DNA of 44,183 nt from Bacteroidales bacterium (GTDB lineage Bacteria; Bacteroidota; Bacteroidia; Bacteroidales; UBA932), in assembly GCA_015060225.1 (NCBI GenBank), contig SUYX01000006.1, positions 1-44,183 on the forward strand, in the 5' to 3' direction. The translations under genes and the position numbers were made by a program. Under the pieces are notes generated by a model. That model searched no databases, was not told the DNA's origin, and worked only from the letters and a program-made list of their open reading frames with translations. Position 1 is the stretch's first letter, and each line of letters starts with the position of its first letter. Positions 15,667 to 25,362 of the stretch are shown piece by piece.

Positions 15667-17595
15667 ATGGCATACTTGGAATTTAACAAAGAGGAATTGG
15701 TAAATCTTGAGTATTCTCTGGAACGTGAAATTCTGCTCAGCAATAGGGCAGGAGGTTACGTAAATACCACTATCGTGGGATGTAACACCAGGAAATATCA
15801 TGGTTTGCTGGTAGTTCCGATTGAGAATTTTGGAGGAGACAAGCATATTCTTCTCTCAACACTGCACGAGTCGCTTATCCAGCATGGTCAGAGTTTCAAC
15901 TTGGGAATCACATCTTATGGTGATGTGTATGAGCCAAGGGGACACAAATACATTGTTGATTTTGAAATGGATTACGCCTCTACCATTACCTATAGGGTGG
16001 GAGGTATGAAATTCAGCAAGACCATAATGTTCCTCAGGGATACAGAAGAGGTTCTTGTGAAATATACACTTCTTGAGGCACATTCTCCTACAACTTTGAG
16101 AATCAAGCCTTTCTTGGCATATAGGAATATTCATGCACTTACAGCTGCAAACACATCTGCCAACACAAGATACAATGTGGTTGACAATGGTGTTGCCTTC
16201 AATATGTATGAGGGATTCCCTACCTTGAACCTGCAGTTGAACAAGAAGAACGAGTGGATTGCTTCTCCCGACTGGTACAAGGGAATTGTATACAAGGAGG
16301 AGAGTAGAAGAGGATTTGAGTGCAAGGAAGACCTTTTTGTTCCAGGTTATTTTGAACTCCCTATAAAGAAAGGTGAGAGCATAATTTTCTCGGCTTCTAC
16401 GGGTGAAGCTGTCCCTTCCAGATCGTTGAAGACAAGATTTGAGAAGGAGGTTCTCAAGAGGGACAATACAAGAAGCAACTATGAGGCTTGTCTGAAACTT
16501 GCAGCAGGACAGTTTGTAATCAAGCACGCTGGTGAGTACAGCATATGTTCAGGTTACTCATGGGATTACGAGAGCTTGAGGGAGTCTTTCATTGCCCTCC
16601 CCGGACTTACACTATATAATAATGGTGACTATGAGAGATTCGAGAAAGTGATTGACAGCACAATCAGACGCCATAAGGATGCCATATTGCTTGAATCAGA
16701 CACTCCTGACAGTGGATTGTGGTTCATAAGGGCAATACAGCAGTATGTTGATTGGGGTGCGGATGCATCTGCAGTGTGGAAGAAGTACGGCAAATGGATG
16801 GTGGACATCATTGAGTCATTCCTGGGCAATGCAAGGGCAAGTGTCAGACTGCATGAGAACGGTTTGTTGTGGGCGCAGAAATACGGTGTGGCGCTTACAT
16901 GGATGAACACCTATGTTGACGGAAGGCCAGTAAGTGAGAGACCTGGCTATCAGGTTGAGGTTAATGCGCTATGGTACAACGCATTGTGCTTTGTAAGGGA
17001 TCTGGATCTCAAGTTCGGTAAAGGAAAGCTTGTACAGAAGACAGACAATATAATTGGAAAGATAAGGGAGAATTACACAAGGGTATTCTGGTGTGAGGAG
17101 AGAAGGCACCTGGCGGACTATGTTGATGAAAACGGCCAGAACATCTTCACAAGACCTAACCAGCTTATAGCGTGCTGCGTAAAATATTCACCACTTGATG
17201 ATGAGACCAAGATGGCAGTGCTTACGGCAGTGAAGAGGGAGCTTCTTACTGTAAGGGGTATCAGGTCATTGTCTCCTAAGAACCCTCTTTACAGAGGAGT
17301 TTATGAGGGTGATCAGGGCAGCAGGGATATAGCGCACTTCAACGGTTGTGCATTCCCTTGGCTTTTGGCCCCTTACATTGAGGCAAACCTTGCACTTACA
17401 GGAAAGAGCTTTGTAAGGAAGGCAAAAGAGCTGCTTGATGCATTTGAGGAAGATATGGAGATTCATGGAATAGGTTCTGTTGCTGAAATATATGATGGTG
17501 ATCCTTCGCACAGGCCTCATGGGTGTATCTCATCTGCGATTAGTGTGGCAGAGATAGTTAGAGGTAAGAGCATGTTGAACAGAATAAAAAAATAA
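15667..17595 (+). CDS. Glycogen debranching enzyme, archaeal type (amylo-alpha-1,6-glucosidase, GH133)
   Basis: The 642-residue protein has the two domains of archaeal-type Gdb1. The N-terminal domain (about 1-215) reads EREILLSNRAGGYVNTTIVGCNTRKYHGLL split over about 19-49, with LSTLHE and the ERRFEYxK-like EESRRGFEC. The C-terminal (alpha/alpha)6 barrel has SGYSWDYESLRESFIALPGLTL, DSGLWFIRAI, EVNALWYNAL, and the end motif EIYDGDPSHRPHGCISSAISVAEIVR split over its last 35 residues. It hydrolyses alpha-1,6 branch points and may have 4-alpha-glucanotransferase activity. The gap to glgB is 43 bp and to the next gene 4 bp, so this is one operon. Confidence 0.9.
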   Translation: MAYLEFNKEELVNLEYSLEREILLSNRAGGYVNTTIVGCNTRKYHGLLVVPIENFGGDKHILLSTLHESLIQHGQSFNLGITSYGDVYEPRGHKYIVDFEMDYASTITYRVGGMKFSKTIMFLRDTEEVLVKYTLLEAHSPTTLRIKPFLAYRNIHALTAANTSANTRYNVVDNGVAFNMYEGFPTLNLQLNKKNEWIASPDWYKGIVYKEESRRGFECKEDLFVPGYFELPIKKGESIIFSASTGEAVPSRSLKTRFEKEVLKRDNTRSNYEACLKLAAGQFVIKHAGEYSICSGYSWDYESLRESFIALPGLTLYNNGDYERFEKVIDSTIRRHKDAILLESDTPDSGLWFIRAIQQYVDWGADASAVWKKYGKWMVDIIESFLGNARASVRLHENGLLWAQKYGVALTWMNTYVDGRPVSERPGYQVEVNALWYNALCFVRDLDLKFGKGKLVQKTDNIIGKIRENYTRVFWCEERRHLADYVDENGQNIFTRPNQLIACCVKYSPLDDETKMAVLTAVKRELLTVRGIRSLSPKNPLYRGVYEGDQGSRDIAHFNGCAFPWLLAPYIEANLALTGKSFVRKAKELLDAFEEDMEIHGIGSVAEIYDGDPSHRPHGCISSAISVAEIVRGKSMLNRIKK

Positions 17596-17599
17596 AGAG

Positions 17600-18919
17600 A
17601 TGAAAGTATTGATGTTTGGTTGGGAGTTCCCTCCCCATATTGCCGGTGGATTGGGTACTGCATGTTACGGACTTACAAAAGGTCTTGCTAAACATGATGT
17701 GGAAGTTCTGTTCGTTATGCCTTCAGCTTCAGGTGATGAGGACCAGAGTGCAGTGAAGATTATAAATGCAAGTGATATTTCGGTTGCTGAGGTTTGGGGG
17801 AAGGCTGATATCAGCAGATTGGAGAGCTTCCTTGACAAGGTGAGTTTCTTCAAGGTTTCGTCGGGACTGGTACCTTATATTGATCCTGAAATGTTCTCTT
17901 CTATGGTTGAGAGCCAGGAGAAACGCAACCGTTATGAGGAGTATGAGCAGTTCAAGATCCATTATGGCGGGAAATACAAATTCTCAGGCAAGTATGGTGC
18001 AAACCTTATGGAGGAGGTGCAGAGATATGCCATGGTTGCGAGTGCAATTGCTCTTGAGAACGATTTTGATGTAATCCATGCACACGACTGGTTGACATAT
18101 GCTGCCGGTATTGCTGCAAAGAGAATTTCAGGTAAGCCGCTTGTTATCCATGTACATGCCACTTCGTTTGACCGTGCAAGTGACAATGCCATTGATACAA
18201 GGGTTTTTGCACTTGAGAAGATGGGTATGGAGGCTGCCGACAAGATTATGGCGGTAAGTAACCTTACCAGAAATATAGTTATCAACAAATATGGAATTGA
18301 CCCTTCAAAAGTTGTGGCTGTACATAATGCAGTTGACTTTGATGAGTTCAAGCAGATGGAGGTTAAAAGGGGTGTTGATGACAAGATTGTCACATTCCTT
18401 GGCCGTATTACCTACCAGAAAGGACCTGAATATTTCATTGAGGCGGCCAATAAGGTGCTCAAGAAATGTGATAATGTAAGGTTTGTGATGGCCGGTAACG
18501 GAGACCTTATGAACAGGTCTATCAGACGTGTTGCAAAATTGGGTATTGCGGACAAGTTCCACTTTACAGGCTTCTTGCGCGGAGATGATGTGAAGAAGAT
18601 GTTTGCTTACTCGGATGTATACATAATGCCATCAGTTTCAGAGCCTTTTGGTATATCTCCATTGGAGGCTATGAAGTCAAATGTGCCTAGTATCATCTCA
18701 AAACAGTCCGGTGTGGCAGAGGTATTGGATTATGCCATAAAGACAGATTTTTGGGATATTGATGCTATGGCTGATGCAATTTACGGTCTGCTCAAATATC
18801 CTGCATTGGCATCAATGAGTGCACGGTGCGGTGTTGAGGAGGTAAACAACCTAAAATGGGAGAATGCTGCCCTTAAGATGATTGATGTTTACCAGGAGGC
18901 CATTGATAACTTAAAGTAG
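17600..18919 (+). CDS. GT4-type glycosyltransferase in glycogen cluster
   Basis: This 439-residue GT-B glycosyltransferase starts MKVLMFGWEFPPHIAGGLGTAC, with the GGLG motif typical of glycogen-synthase-like enzymes. The N-terminal domain contains DVIHAHDWLTYAAG. The C-terminal GT4 (Glycos_transf_1) domain has VTFLGRITYQKGPEYFIEA, MAGNGDLMNR, FTGFLRGDD, and the Glu-x7-Glu segment SEPFGISPLEAMKS. It could extend or prime alpha-glucan using a nucleotide-glucose donor. The position between debranching enzyme and GH57 hydrolase supports a role in glycogen, but the donor and acceptor cannot be read from sequence. Gap of 4 bp to the gene before and 23 bp to the next. Confidence 0.88.
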   Translation: MKVLMFGWEFPPHIAGGLGTACYGLTKGLAKHDVEVLFVMPSASGDEDQSAVKIINASDISVAEVWGKADISRLESFLDKVSFFKVSSGLVPYIDPEMFSSMVESQEKRNRYEEYEQFKIHYGGKYKFSGKYGANLMEEVQRYAMVASAIALENDFDVIHAHDWLTYAAGIAAKRISGKPLVIHVHATSFDRASDNAIDTRVFALEKMGMEAADKIMAVSNLTRNIVINKYGIDPSKVVAVHNAVDFDEFKQMEVKRGVDDKIVTFLGRITYQKGPEYFIEAANKVLKKCDNVRFVMAGNGDLMNRSIRRVAKLGIADKFHFTGFLRGDDVKKMFAYSDVYIMPSVSEPFGISPLEAMKSNVPSIISKQSGVAEVLDYAIKTDFWDIDAMADAIYGLLKYPALASMSARCGVEEVNNLKWENAALKMIDVYQEAIDNLK

Positions 18920-18942
18920 AAATAAATAAAAATATAACATAT

Positions 18943-20136
18943 ATGGAAAAGTCACTTTGTCTTTATTTTCAGGTGCATCAGCCAGACAGGCTAAGATTGT
19001 ACAGATTCTTTGATATAGGCAATGATTCTCAGTATTTTGATGAGTTTGCCAACAGAACAATTCTAAAGAGGATAGCACAGCGTTGTTATCTTCCTATGAA
19101 TGAGCTTATTTATGAGCTTATCCAGAAACATGGAAAGGACTTCAAGGTTGCTTTCTCCATTTCAGGTGCTGCATTGGAGCAGTTTGAGCAGTATGCTCCT
19201 GAAGTATTGGAGAGCTTCAAGAAGCTTGCATCAACCAAATGTGTTGAGTTTCTGGCTGAGACTTACTCACATAGCCTTGCATCTTTGAAGTCTGAGAAAG
19301 AGTTCAAGAACCAGGTTAAGGAGCATAGTGCAGCAATCAAGAAGTACTTTGGTGTAAAACCAAAAGCCTTCAGAAATACAGAGCTTATCTATTCAGATGC
19401 AATTGGTGAGGCTGTAGCAGCTATGGGATTCAATACCATGCTTACTGAGGGTGCAAAACATATCCTTGGTTGGAAGAGTCCAAATTTCTTATATACCAAT
19501 GCCATAAATCCTAAGTTGAAACTTCTTTTGAAGAACTTCAATCTGAGCGATGACATTGCTTTCAGATTTGCAGGCAACAATGTTACAAGTGACCAGTATG
19601 CCGCTTGGTTGGCTGAGTCTGCAAAAGAGGCAGATATCATCAACCTGTTTATGGATTATGAGACATTTGGAGAGCATCAGAAAGCCTCTACAGGTATCTT
19701 TGAATTCATGAGGGCATTGCCTGAGGCAGTTCTTGCAAATACAGAACTCAAATTCTGTACACCTTCTGAGGCTGCAGCAATGCACCAGCCTGTTGCCCCT
19801 CTTCATGTTCCATATGCAATATCATGGGCAGATGAGGAGAGAGATACCAGTGCATGGTTGGGTAATGAGCTTCAGAATGAGGCATTTGAGAAACTTTACT
19901 CTTTGGAGAAAGGGGTAATGGCAGCTAAAGATGAGGAGCTTCTTGCAGATTACAGAAAACTGCAGGAGAGTGACCATTTCTATTATATGTGTACAAAATT
20001 CTTCTCGGATGGTGCAGTACATAAATACTTCAATCCATATGATACACCATACGAGGCGTTCATCAACTACATGAATGTTTTGAGTGATTTTGCACTGAGA
20101 GTGGAGAAGAAAAATAACAAACCTAAAAAGAAATAA
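18943..20136 (+). CDS. Glycoside hydrolase family 57 (alpha-amylase-like)
   Basis: The 397-residue protein starts MEKSLCLYFQVHQPDRLRLY, where VHQPDRL is the first GH57 conserved region. FAISG-like VAFSISGAALEQFEQY and FLAETYSHSLASL follow. FRNTELIYSD carries the probable nucleophile Glu147 (region 3) and FMDYETFGEHQ the probable acid Asp238 (region 4). These assignments follow GH57 conserved-region logic rather than an alignment. It probably hydrolyses or transfers alpha-1,4-glucan inside the cell, as no signal peptide is visible. Next to the glycogen genes it likely trims or disproportionates glycogen. A 16-bp-stem hairpin follows it. Confidence 0.9.
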   Translation: MEKSLCLYFQVHQPDRLRLYRFFDIGNDSQYFDEFANRTILKRIAQRCYLPMNELIYELIQKHGKDFKVAFSISGAALEQFEQYAPEVLESFKKLASTKCVEFLAETYSHSLASLKSEKEFKNQVKEHSAAIKKYFGVKPKAFRNTELIYSDAIGEAVAAMGFNTMLTEGAKHILGWKSPNFLYTNAINPKLKLLLKNFNLSDDIAFRFAGNNVTSDQYAAWLAESAKEADIINLFMDYETFGEHQKASTGIFEFMRALPEAVLANTELKFCTPSEAAAMHQPVAPLHVPYAISWADEERDTSAWLGNELQNEAFEKLYSLEKGVMAAKDEELLADYRKLQESDHFYYMCTKFFSDGAVHKYFNPYDTPYEAFINYMNVLSDFALRVEKKNNKPKKK

Positions 20137-20157
20137 ATTAATATTTTAAGTGCGATG

Positions 20158-20202
20158 AATTTGACTCAAAAGGACAAGCTTTTTGCCCTTTTGAGTCAAA
20201 TT
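20158..20202 (+). terminator. Perfect 16-bp hairpin between GH57 gene and glycogen synthase-phosphorylase fusion
   Basis: AATTTGACTCAAAAGG (20158-20173) pairs exactly with CCTTTTGAGTCAAATT (20187-20202) around a 13-nt loop. It starts 22 bp after the GH57 stop and ends 25 bp before the ATG at 20228. No long T-run follows on the plus strand, so it could be an intrinsic terminator with poor tail, an mRNA-stabilising or processing element, or an operator. A third partial copy, TTTGAGTTAA, follows at 20201-20210. Confidence 0.7.
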
Positions 20203-20227
20203 TGAGTTAAAAAAGAGAACGGAAAGA

Positions 20228-23200
20228 ATGGTAATTGAGAAAGTTAACAGACCCGATTATCTTTTTGAAGTTAGCTGGGAGGTTTGCAACAAAGTGGGTG
20301 GAATCCACACAGTTGTAGCTACCAAGGCGCTAAATCTGTCTTCCGGTTATGGCAAGAACCATATAATGGTTGGACCGGATGTATGGATGGATGAGTCGCA
20401 GAATCCGGAGTTTGCAGAGGATCCTATCCTTTTCAGGACCTGGAAGAAGCAGGCTGCTTCAGAGGGATTGAGAGTTAGAGTGGGGAGATGGAATGTACCT
20501 GGGAATCCGGTGGCAATTCTGGTTGACTTTACATCGTTTGTGCCAAAAAAGGATGAGATTTTTTCCTGGATGTGGAAGACATTCGGGGTTGATTCTCTCA
20601 GCGGCCAATGGGATTATGTGGAGTCAGCGCTGTTCGGATATGCGTCCGGTAGAGTTATAGAGAGCTTTGTCAACTTCAATTTTCAGCCGCATCACAAAGT
20701 AGTTGCTCAGTTCCATGAATGGATGACAGGTGCCGGTGTATTGTATTTGAAGAGCAAAAACCTCTCTATAGGAACTGTCTTTACAACTCATGCTACTGTT
20801 GTGGGAAGATGTCTGGCATGCAACAATATGCCGTTGTATGATTCCCTCAACCAGTATGATCCGCAAGAGAAGGCGAGACAATTCAATGTTACGGCTAAAC
20901 ATTCACTTGAGAAAACTGCAGCACACAATGCTGATATTTTCACAACAGTGAGCGATCTTACCGGAGTTGAGTGCAGTCAATTCATTGGTAGGGATGTTGA
21001 TGCCATTACTCCAAATGGCTTTGACAACAGCTTTGTCCCTCAGGGGGATGAGTTTGAAAAATGCAGGGAGAATGCCCGTGAACTTCTTCTGAAAGTTGCA
21101 TCGGCTATGCATGGGGTTGAGTATGGGAAAGATACTCTTCTTGTAGGAATCAGTGGAAGGTACGAGTATAAGAACAAGGGTATAGACATTTTCCTTGATG
21201 CGGTTGGCAGAATAAAGAATTCTGATTACAAAGGGGAGAAGATTCTTGCTTTTGTAATGATTCCTGCATGGAGCAGAGGTGCAGACAAGGAGTTGGTAAT
21301 GAAGCTCAACGGAGAGGGGAATGCTGCCTATACAACAAACAGCAGCCATTACCTTGTAGAACCGGAGTACGATGCCATATCGGGAAAATTAAGGTATCTT
21401 GGTATTGATGCCAAAAATGACAATGTGGGTGTTGTGTTCATTCCAAGTTATTTGACCGGCAATGACGGTATTTTTAATGTGAAGTACTATGATTTGCTGG
21501 CAGGAATGGATCTTACAATATTCCCGTCATATTATGAGCCATGGGGGTATACACCGCTGGAATCATTGGCCTTCAAGGTGCCTACAGTAACCACAACACT
21601 TGCCGGATTCGGCTTGTGGGTAAAGGATCATTTTAAGCAGGCTCATCCTGGAATTGAAGTGATTGAAAGGAATGATTCCAATTATGATGCTGTTGTAGAA
21701 GGGGTTGTTTCAAGGATTCTTGAAATTGCAGCCCTTGATGCCGGCAAACGCAACGAATATAGAGAAAATGCCAAGGAGGTTTCAAAAATAGCCCTTTGGG
21801 ACAACAATGTAAAATATTATCTGGAGGCCTATTCTTCTGCGCTGGACAAAGTGGTGGAGAGGAATGGTGCATTCCCACAATTTAAAGAGAAACAAAATAT
21901 GACATATCAGAAATTTACAGTAAATGCTCCTGAGTGGAGAACACTTTTGATCAATAAGGATCTTCCAACAAAACTTAAACATCTCGATAACATTTCAAAG
22001 AACTTGTGGTGGTGCTGGAACCAGGATGCGATTGAATTGTTCCAGATGGTTGACCAGGAGTTGTGGCAGTTGGCGAACGGCAATCCTATTGCCATGTTGG
22101 ATATGGTTGACCTGAAGAGATATAAGGAGCTTGCATCTGATGAGGTTTTCCTTGCAAAGCTTGATGCTGTTTACCGCAACTTCAAGAAGTATATGGAGAG
22201 CAAATCAAAATCTGTCACTCCAGAGATTTCTTACTTCTGTATGGAGTATGGTCTGGATACATCGTTGAAGATTTATTCAGGTGGTTTGGGTATCCTTGCC
22301 GGTGACTACCTTAAAGAGGCAAGTGACATGAATGTGAACATGAATGCTGTAGGTTTCCTGTATAAATACGGTTATTTTACCCAGCAGCTTTCTGCACAGG
22401 GCGAGCAGGTTGCCAAATATGATACTCAGGATTTTACCAAGACTCCTGCAATTCCGGTTATGGATGCCAACAACAACTGGGTTACAGTTTCAGTGGCATT
22501 CCCTGGAAGGAACATTTATGCCAGAGTATGGAAAGTGGCAGTAGGAAGGATTGACCTTTACCTGCTTGATTCTGACATTGACCAGAACCTCCCTGAGGAC
22601 AGAAGTGTTACCCACCAGCTTTATGGTGGAGACTGGGAGAACCGTTTGAAACAGGAGCTCCTTCTGGGTATTGGCGGTATCAGGGCTTTGAGGGCTTTGG
22701 GTATTGATTCTGAGGTTTATCATTGCAATGAGGGTCATGCTGCATTTATAGGTCTTGAGAGAATCAGGGAGTATGTTCAGAATAAGGGCCTTTCATTTGC
22801 AGAGGCACTTGAGGTTGTGAGGGCTTCGTCACTTTATACAACCCACACTCCGGTTGCTGCCGGTCACGATGCATTCCCTGAGGATATGTTGAGAACTTAC
22901 ATTTCACATTATCCTGGACGACTGAATATTGACTGGACCACTTTGATGTCTCTCGGAAAGATTGATCCATACAACCAGAGTGAGAGATTCTCAATGAGTA
23001 ACCTTGCTGCAAATCTCAGCCAGGAGGTTAACGGTGTGAGCTGGCTTCACGGTAAAGTAAGCCAGGAGATTCTTGGCAATTTGTGGCCAGGCTATCTTCC
23101 GGATGAGAATCATGTAGGTTATGTTACAAACGGTGTACACTATCCTACCTGGACAGCACCTGAGTGGAAAGAGGTTCATGCAGAGGTGTTTGGTGAGGAG

Positions 23201-24463
23201 TTCAAGACACATCACTATGACAAGAGCTGTTTCAACGGTATCCGCAAGGTGGCTGATGACAAGATCTGGAGCATCAGAACTGCATTGAAATCAAAACTTA
23301 TTGCTAAAGTAAAGGAGGTGATTTCCAATCCTGCAGCTGCAAACCACTATTCTCCTGCACAGATTGTGAAGATTAAGGAGACTTTGAGGGATGATGTACT
23401 TACTATTGGTTTTGCAAGGCGTTTTGCCACATACAAGAGGGCACACCTGTTGTTCAGGAACCTTGAGAGACTTAATGAGATTGTGAACAATCCTGAGCAT
23501 CCTGTACAGTTCCTCTTTGCAGGTAAGGCACATCCGGCAGACAAACCTGGCCAGGATCTCATCAAACATATTGTAGAGGTTTCAAAGATGCCTCAGTTCA
23601 TTGGAAAGATTGTGTTTGTACCAAACTACGATATTACAATTGCCAAACATCTTGTACAGGGCGTTGATATCTGGATGAATACCCCTACCAGACCTCTTGA
23701 GGCTTCAGGTACTTCAGGAGAGAAGGCTGTAATGAATGGTGTAATGCACTTCTCTGTGCTTGACGGATGGTGGGTAGAAGGTTATAAGGAGGGTGCAGGC
23801 TGGATGCTTCCAATGGAGAGGTCATACGACAACCAGGGATTCCAGGATGAACTTGATGCTGCAACTATCTACAATATCATTGAAGGTGAGATTGCCCCTA
23901 TGTATTATGACAAGGATGAGAGGGGTATTTCAAGCCCTTGGATTGAGACCATCAAGAACTGTGTGGCAAATGTTGCATGCAACTTTACTACAAACAGGAT
24001 GATGGAGGATTATCTGAGACAGTATTACCTCCCTCTTGCAAAGAGAACATCAAAAATGGTTGCAAAAGATTTTGCAATGGCAAAAGATATAGCCGAGTGG
24101 AAGAAGAAGATGAGGAGGGAGTGGCCTATGATTGAGGTTGTTTCATCTTCAAATGTAGATAATGTCTCAGGTGCCCTGTTGCTTAATAATGAGTACAAGG
24201 CTGAGATTACCCTAACAGTTGGAGAGGCAGATCCTCAGGATATAGGAATTGAACTTCTTTTGGCTGAGCCAAACAAGAAAGGCAAGTTGTGCATTAAGGA
24301 GGTATTTGAGTACAAGCTTAAAGAGTGCAAGGATGGTGTTGCTACATACAGATGCAAGATTGTTCCTGACAAGACAGGTGCATACCAGAGTGCATTGAGA
24401 ATGTATGCAAAGAACAAACAGCTTCCGCACAGACAAGATTTTGAGTTGGTAAGATGGTTGTAG
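20228..24463 (+). CDS. Fused GT3 glycogen synthase and GT35 alpha-glucan phosphorylase
   Basis: One uninterrupted 1411-codon frame joins two enzymes. Residues 1 to about 545 are a GT3-type (eukaryote-like) glycogen synthase, with SWEVCNKVGGIHTVV at the N terminus, QFHEWMTGAG, FTTHATVVGR, and the Glu-x7-Glu segment YYEPWGYTPLES (Glu437, Glu445). From about residue 558 (MTYQKF, possibly the ancestral phosphorylase start) the rest is a short-type alpha-glucan phosphorylase, with NLWWCWNQDA, FCMEYGL, GGLGILAGD, HCNEGHAAF, and the PLP loop EASGTSGEKAVMNG (Lys1166). A small beta domain ends it. One half builds the chain and the other shortens it to glucose 1-phosphate. The domain calls are secure. 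Fusions of this type may be known in some Bacteroidales (recollection, not checked). The gene overlaps ribF by 10 bp. Confidence 0.92.
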   Translation: MVIEKVNRPDYLFEVSWEVCNKVGGIHTVVATKALNLSSGYGKNHIMVGPDVWMDESQNPEFAEDPILFRTWKKQAASEGLRVRVGRWNVPGNPVAILVDFTSFVPKKDEIFSWMWKTFGVDSLSGQWDYVESALFGYASGRVIESFVNFNFQPHHKVVAQFHEWMTGAGVLYLKSKNLSIGTVFTTHATVVGRCLACNNMPLYDSLNQYDPQEKARQFNVTAKHSLEKTAAHNADIFTTVSDLTGVECSQFIGRDVDAITPNGFDNSFVPQGDEFEKCRENARELLLKVASAMHGVEYGKDTLLVGISGRYEYKNKGIDIFLDAVGRIKNSDYKGEKILAFVMIPAWSRGADKELVMKLNGEGNAAYTTNSSHYLVEPEYDAISGKLRYLGIDAKNDNVGVVFIPSYLTGNDGIFNVKYYDLLAGMDLTIFPSYYEPWGYTPLESLAFKVPTVTTTLAGFGLWVKDHFKQAHPGIEVIERNDSNYDAVVEGVVSRILEIAALDAGKRNEYRENAKEVSKIALWDNNVKYYLEAYSSALDKVVERNGAFPQFKEKQNMTYQKFTVNAPEWRTLLINKDLPTKLKHLDNISKNLWWCWNQDAIELFQMVDQELWQLANGNPIAMLDMVDLKRYKELASDEVFLAKLDAVYRNFKKYMESKSKSVTPEISYFCMEYGLDTSLKIYSGGLGILAGDYLKEASDMNVNMNAVGFLYKYGYFTQQLSAQGEQVAKYDTQDFTKTPAIPVMDANNNWVTVSVAFPGRNIYARVWKVAVGRIDLYLLDSDIDQNLPEDRSVTHQLYGGDWENRLKQELLLGIGGIRALRALGIDSEVYHCNEGHAAFIGLERIREYVQNKGLSFAEALEVVRASSLYTTHTPVAAGHDAFPEDMLRTYISHYPGRLNIDWTTLMSLGKIDPYNQSERFSMSNLAANLSQEVNGVSWLHGKVSQEILGNLWPGYLPDENHVGYVTNGVHYPTWTAPEWKEVHAEVFGEEFKTHHYDKSCFNGIRKVADDKIWSIRTALKSKLIAKVKEVISNPAAANHYSPAQIVKIKETLRDDVLTIGFARRFATYKRAHLLFRNLERLNEIVNNPEHPVQFLFAGKAHPADKPGQDLIKHIVEVSKMPQFIGKIVFVPNYDITIAKHLVQGVDIWMNTPTRPLEASGTSGEKAVMNGVMHFSVLDGWWVEGYKEGAGWMLPMERSYDNQGFQDELDAATIYNIIEGEIAPMYYDKDERGISSPWIETIKNCVANVACNFTTNRMMEDYLRQYYLPLAKRTSKMVAKDFAMAKDIAEWKKKMRREWPMIEVVSSSNVDNVSGALLLNNEYKAEITLTVGEADPQDIGIELLLAEPNKKGKLCIKEVFEYKLKECKDGVATYRCKIVPDKTGAYQSALRMYAKNKQLPHRQDFELVRWL

Positions 24464-25362
24464 CAGCTACAGGCTTTTTTGACGGAGTACATAAAGGACA
24501 CAAAAAGGTTCTTTCCCTCTTATGTGATATAGCGGCACAGGAGGGAAAGAAAAGTGCGGTCATAACTTTTTGGCCTCATCCAAGGAATGTCTTGCAGCAG
24601 CAGGCCTATAGCTTGAGGCTGCTGAATTCCATTGAGGAGAAAAAGGCTCTTGTAAAGGGAGTGGGGGTGAACAAGTTCATCACCATCCCCTTCTGCAAGG
24701 AGTTCAGCCGCAATACTACACGTGAATTCTTGAAGGATTATCTTAAGGACAAGTATGGTGTTTCAACACTTATTATAGGTTATGACCACCGCTTCGGACA
24801 TGACAAGGTTTCTCATGAGGAGATGATGGCTATGGCTGAAGAGATTGGAATAAAGATCATTAAGGTAAGTGAGTTCATTCAGGATGACAATGTTATAAGT
24901 TCCACCAAGATAAGGAACTTGCTGCAGGTGGGAAATGTGGAAAAGGCAAATGATTTCCTCGGTTACAGATACGGATTGAAGGGAGTTGTGGTTTCCGGGC
25001 AGAAAGTGGGAAGGACAATTGGATTCCCGACAGCCAATATGAAGCTTTATGAGCCTTTGAAACTTGTTCCTGCGGATGGCGTGTACAGCGTTTATGTTGA
25101 GGTGTTGGGGAAGGTTTATATAGGGATCTGCAATATAGGTACCAGACCTACGGTGGGGGAGAGCAATGAGAGGACCATAGAAACACATATTCTTGGATTT
25201 GAGGAGGATATTTATGGCCTTGACATAAAGATTGAGTTTGTCGGGAGTATAAGACCGGAGAAAAAGTTCCCCTCTTTGGATGCGTTGAAGGAGCAGTTGC
25301 AGAGGGATAAGGAGTATGCTTATTCGTTATTGGGAAGAAAAGTTGTTAAAAAATTGAGATAA
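24454..25362 (+). CDS. ribF: Bifunctional riboflavin kinase / FAD synthetase
   Basis: The 302-residue protein makes FMN from riboflavin and FAD from FMN. The N-terminal adenylyltransferase domain has GFFDGVHKGHKKVL (HxGH-type motif) at about residues 7-20, ITFWPHP, GYDHRFG and ISSTKIRNLL. The C-terminal kinase domain has GQKVGRTIGFPTANM and the NIGTRPTVG block, followed by ETHILGFEEDIYG. It begins inside the last codons of the glycogen synthase-phosphorylase gene (10-bp overlap) and its stop overlaps the next start as TAATG, so it is translated as part of the same rightward operon. Confidence 0.95.
   Translation: MVVAATGFFDGVHKGHKKVLSLLCDIAAQEGKKSAVITFWPHPRNVLQQQAYSLRLLNSIEEKKALVKGVGVNKFITIPFCKEFSRNTTREFLKDYLKDKYGVSTLIIGYDHRFGHDKVSHEEMMAMAEEIGIKIIKVSEFIQDDNVISSTKIRNLLQVGNVEKANDFLGYRYGLKGVVVSGQKVGRTIGFPTANMKLYEPLKLVPADGVYSVYVEVLGKVYIGICNIGTRPTVGESNERTIETHILGFEEDIYGLDIKIEFVGSIRPEKKFPSLDALKEQLQRDKEYAYSLLGRKVVKKLR

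Noticed and set aside
15856-16527. Minus-strand open frame of 223 codons inside the debranching enzyme gene
   Set aside because: Shadow of the GH133 gene; no recognisable domain.
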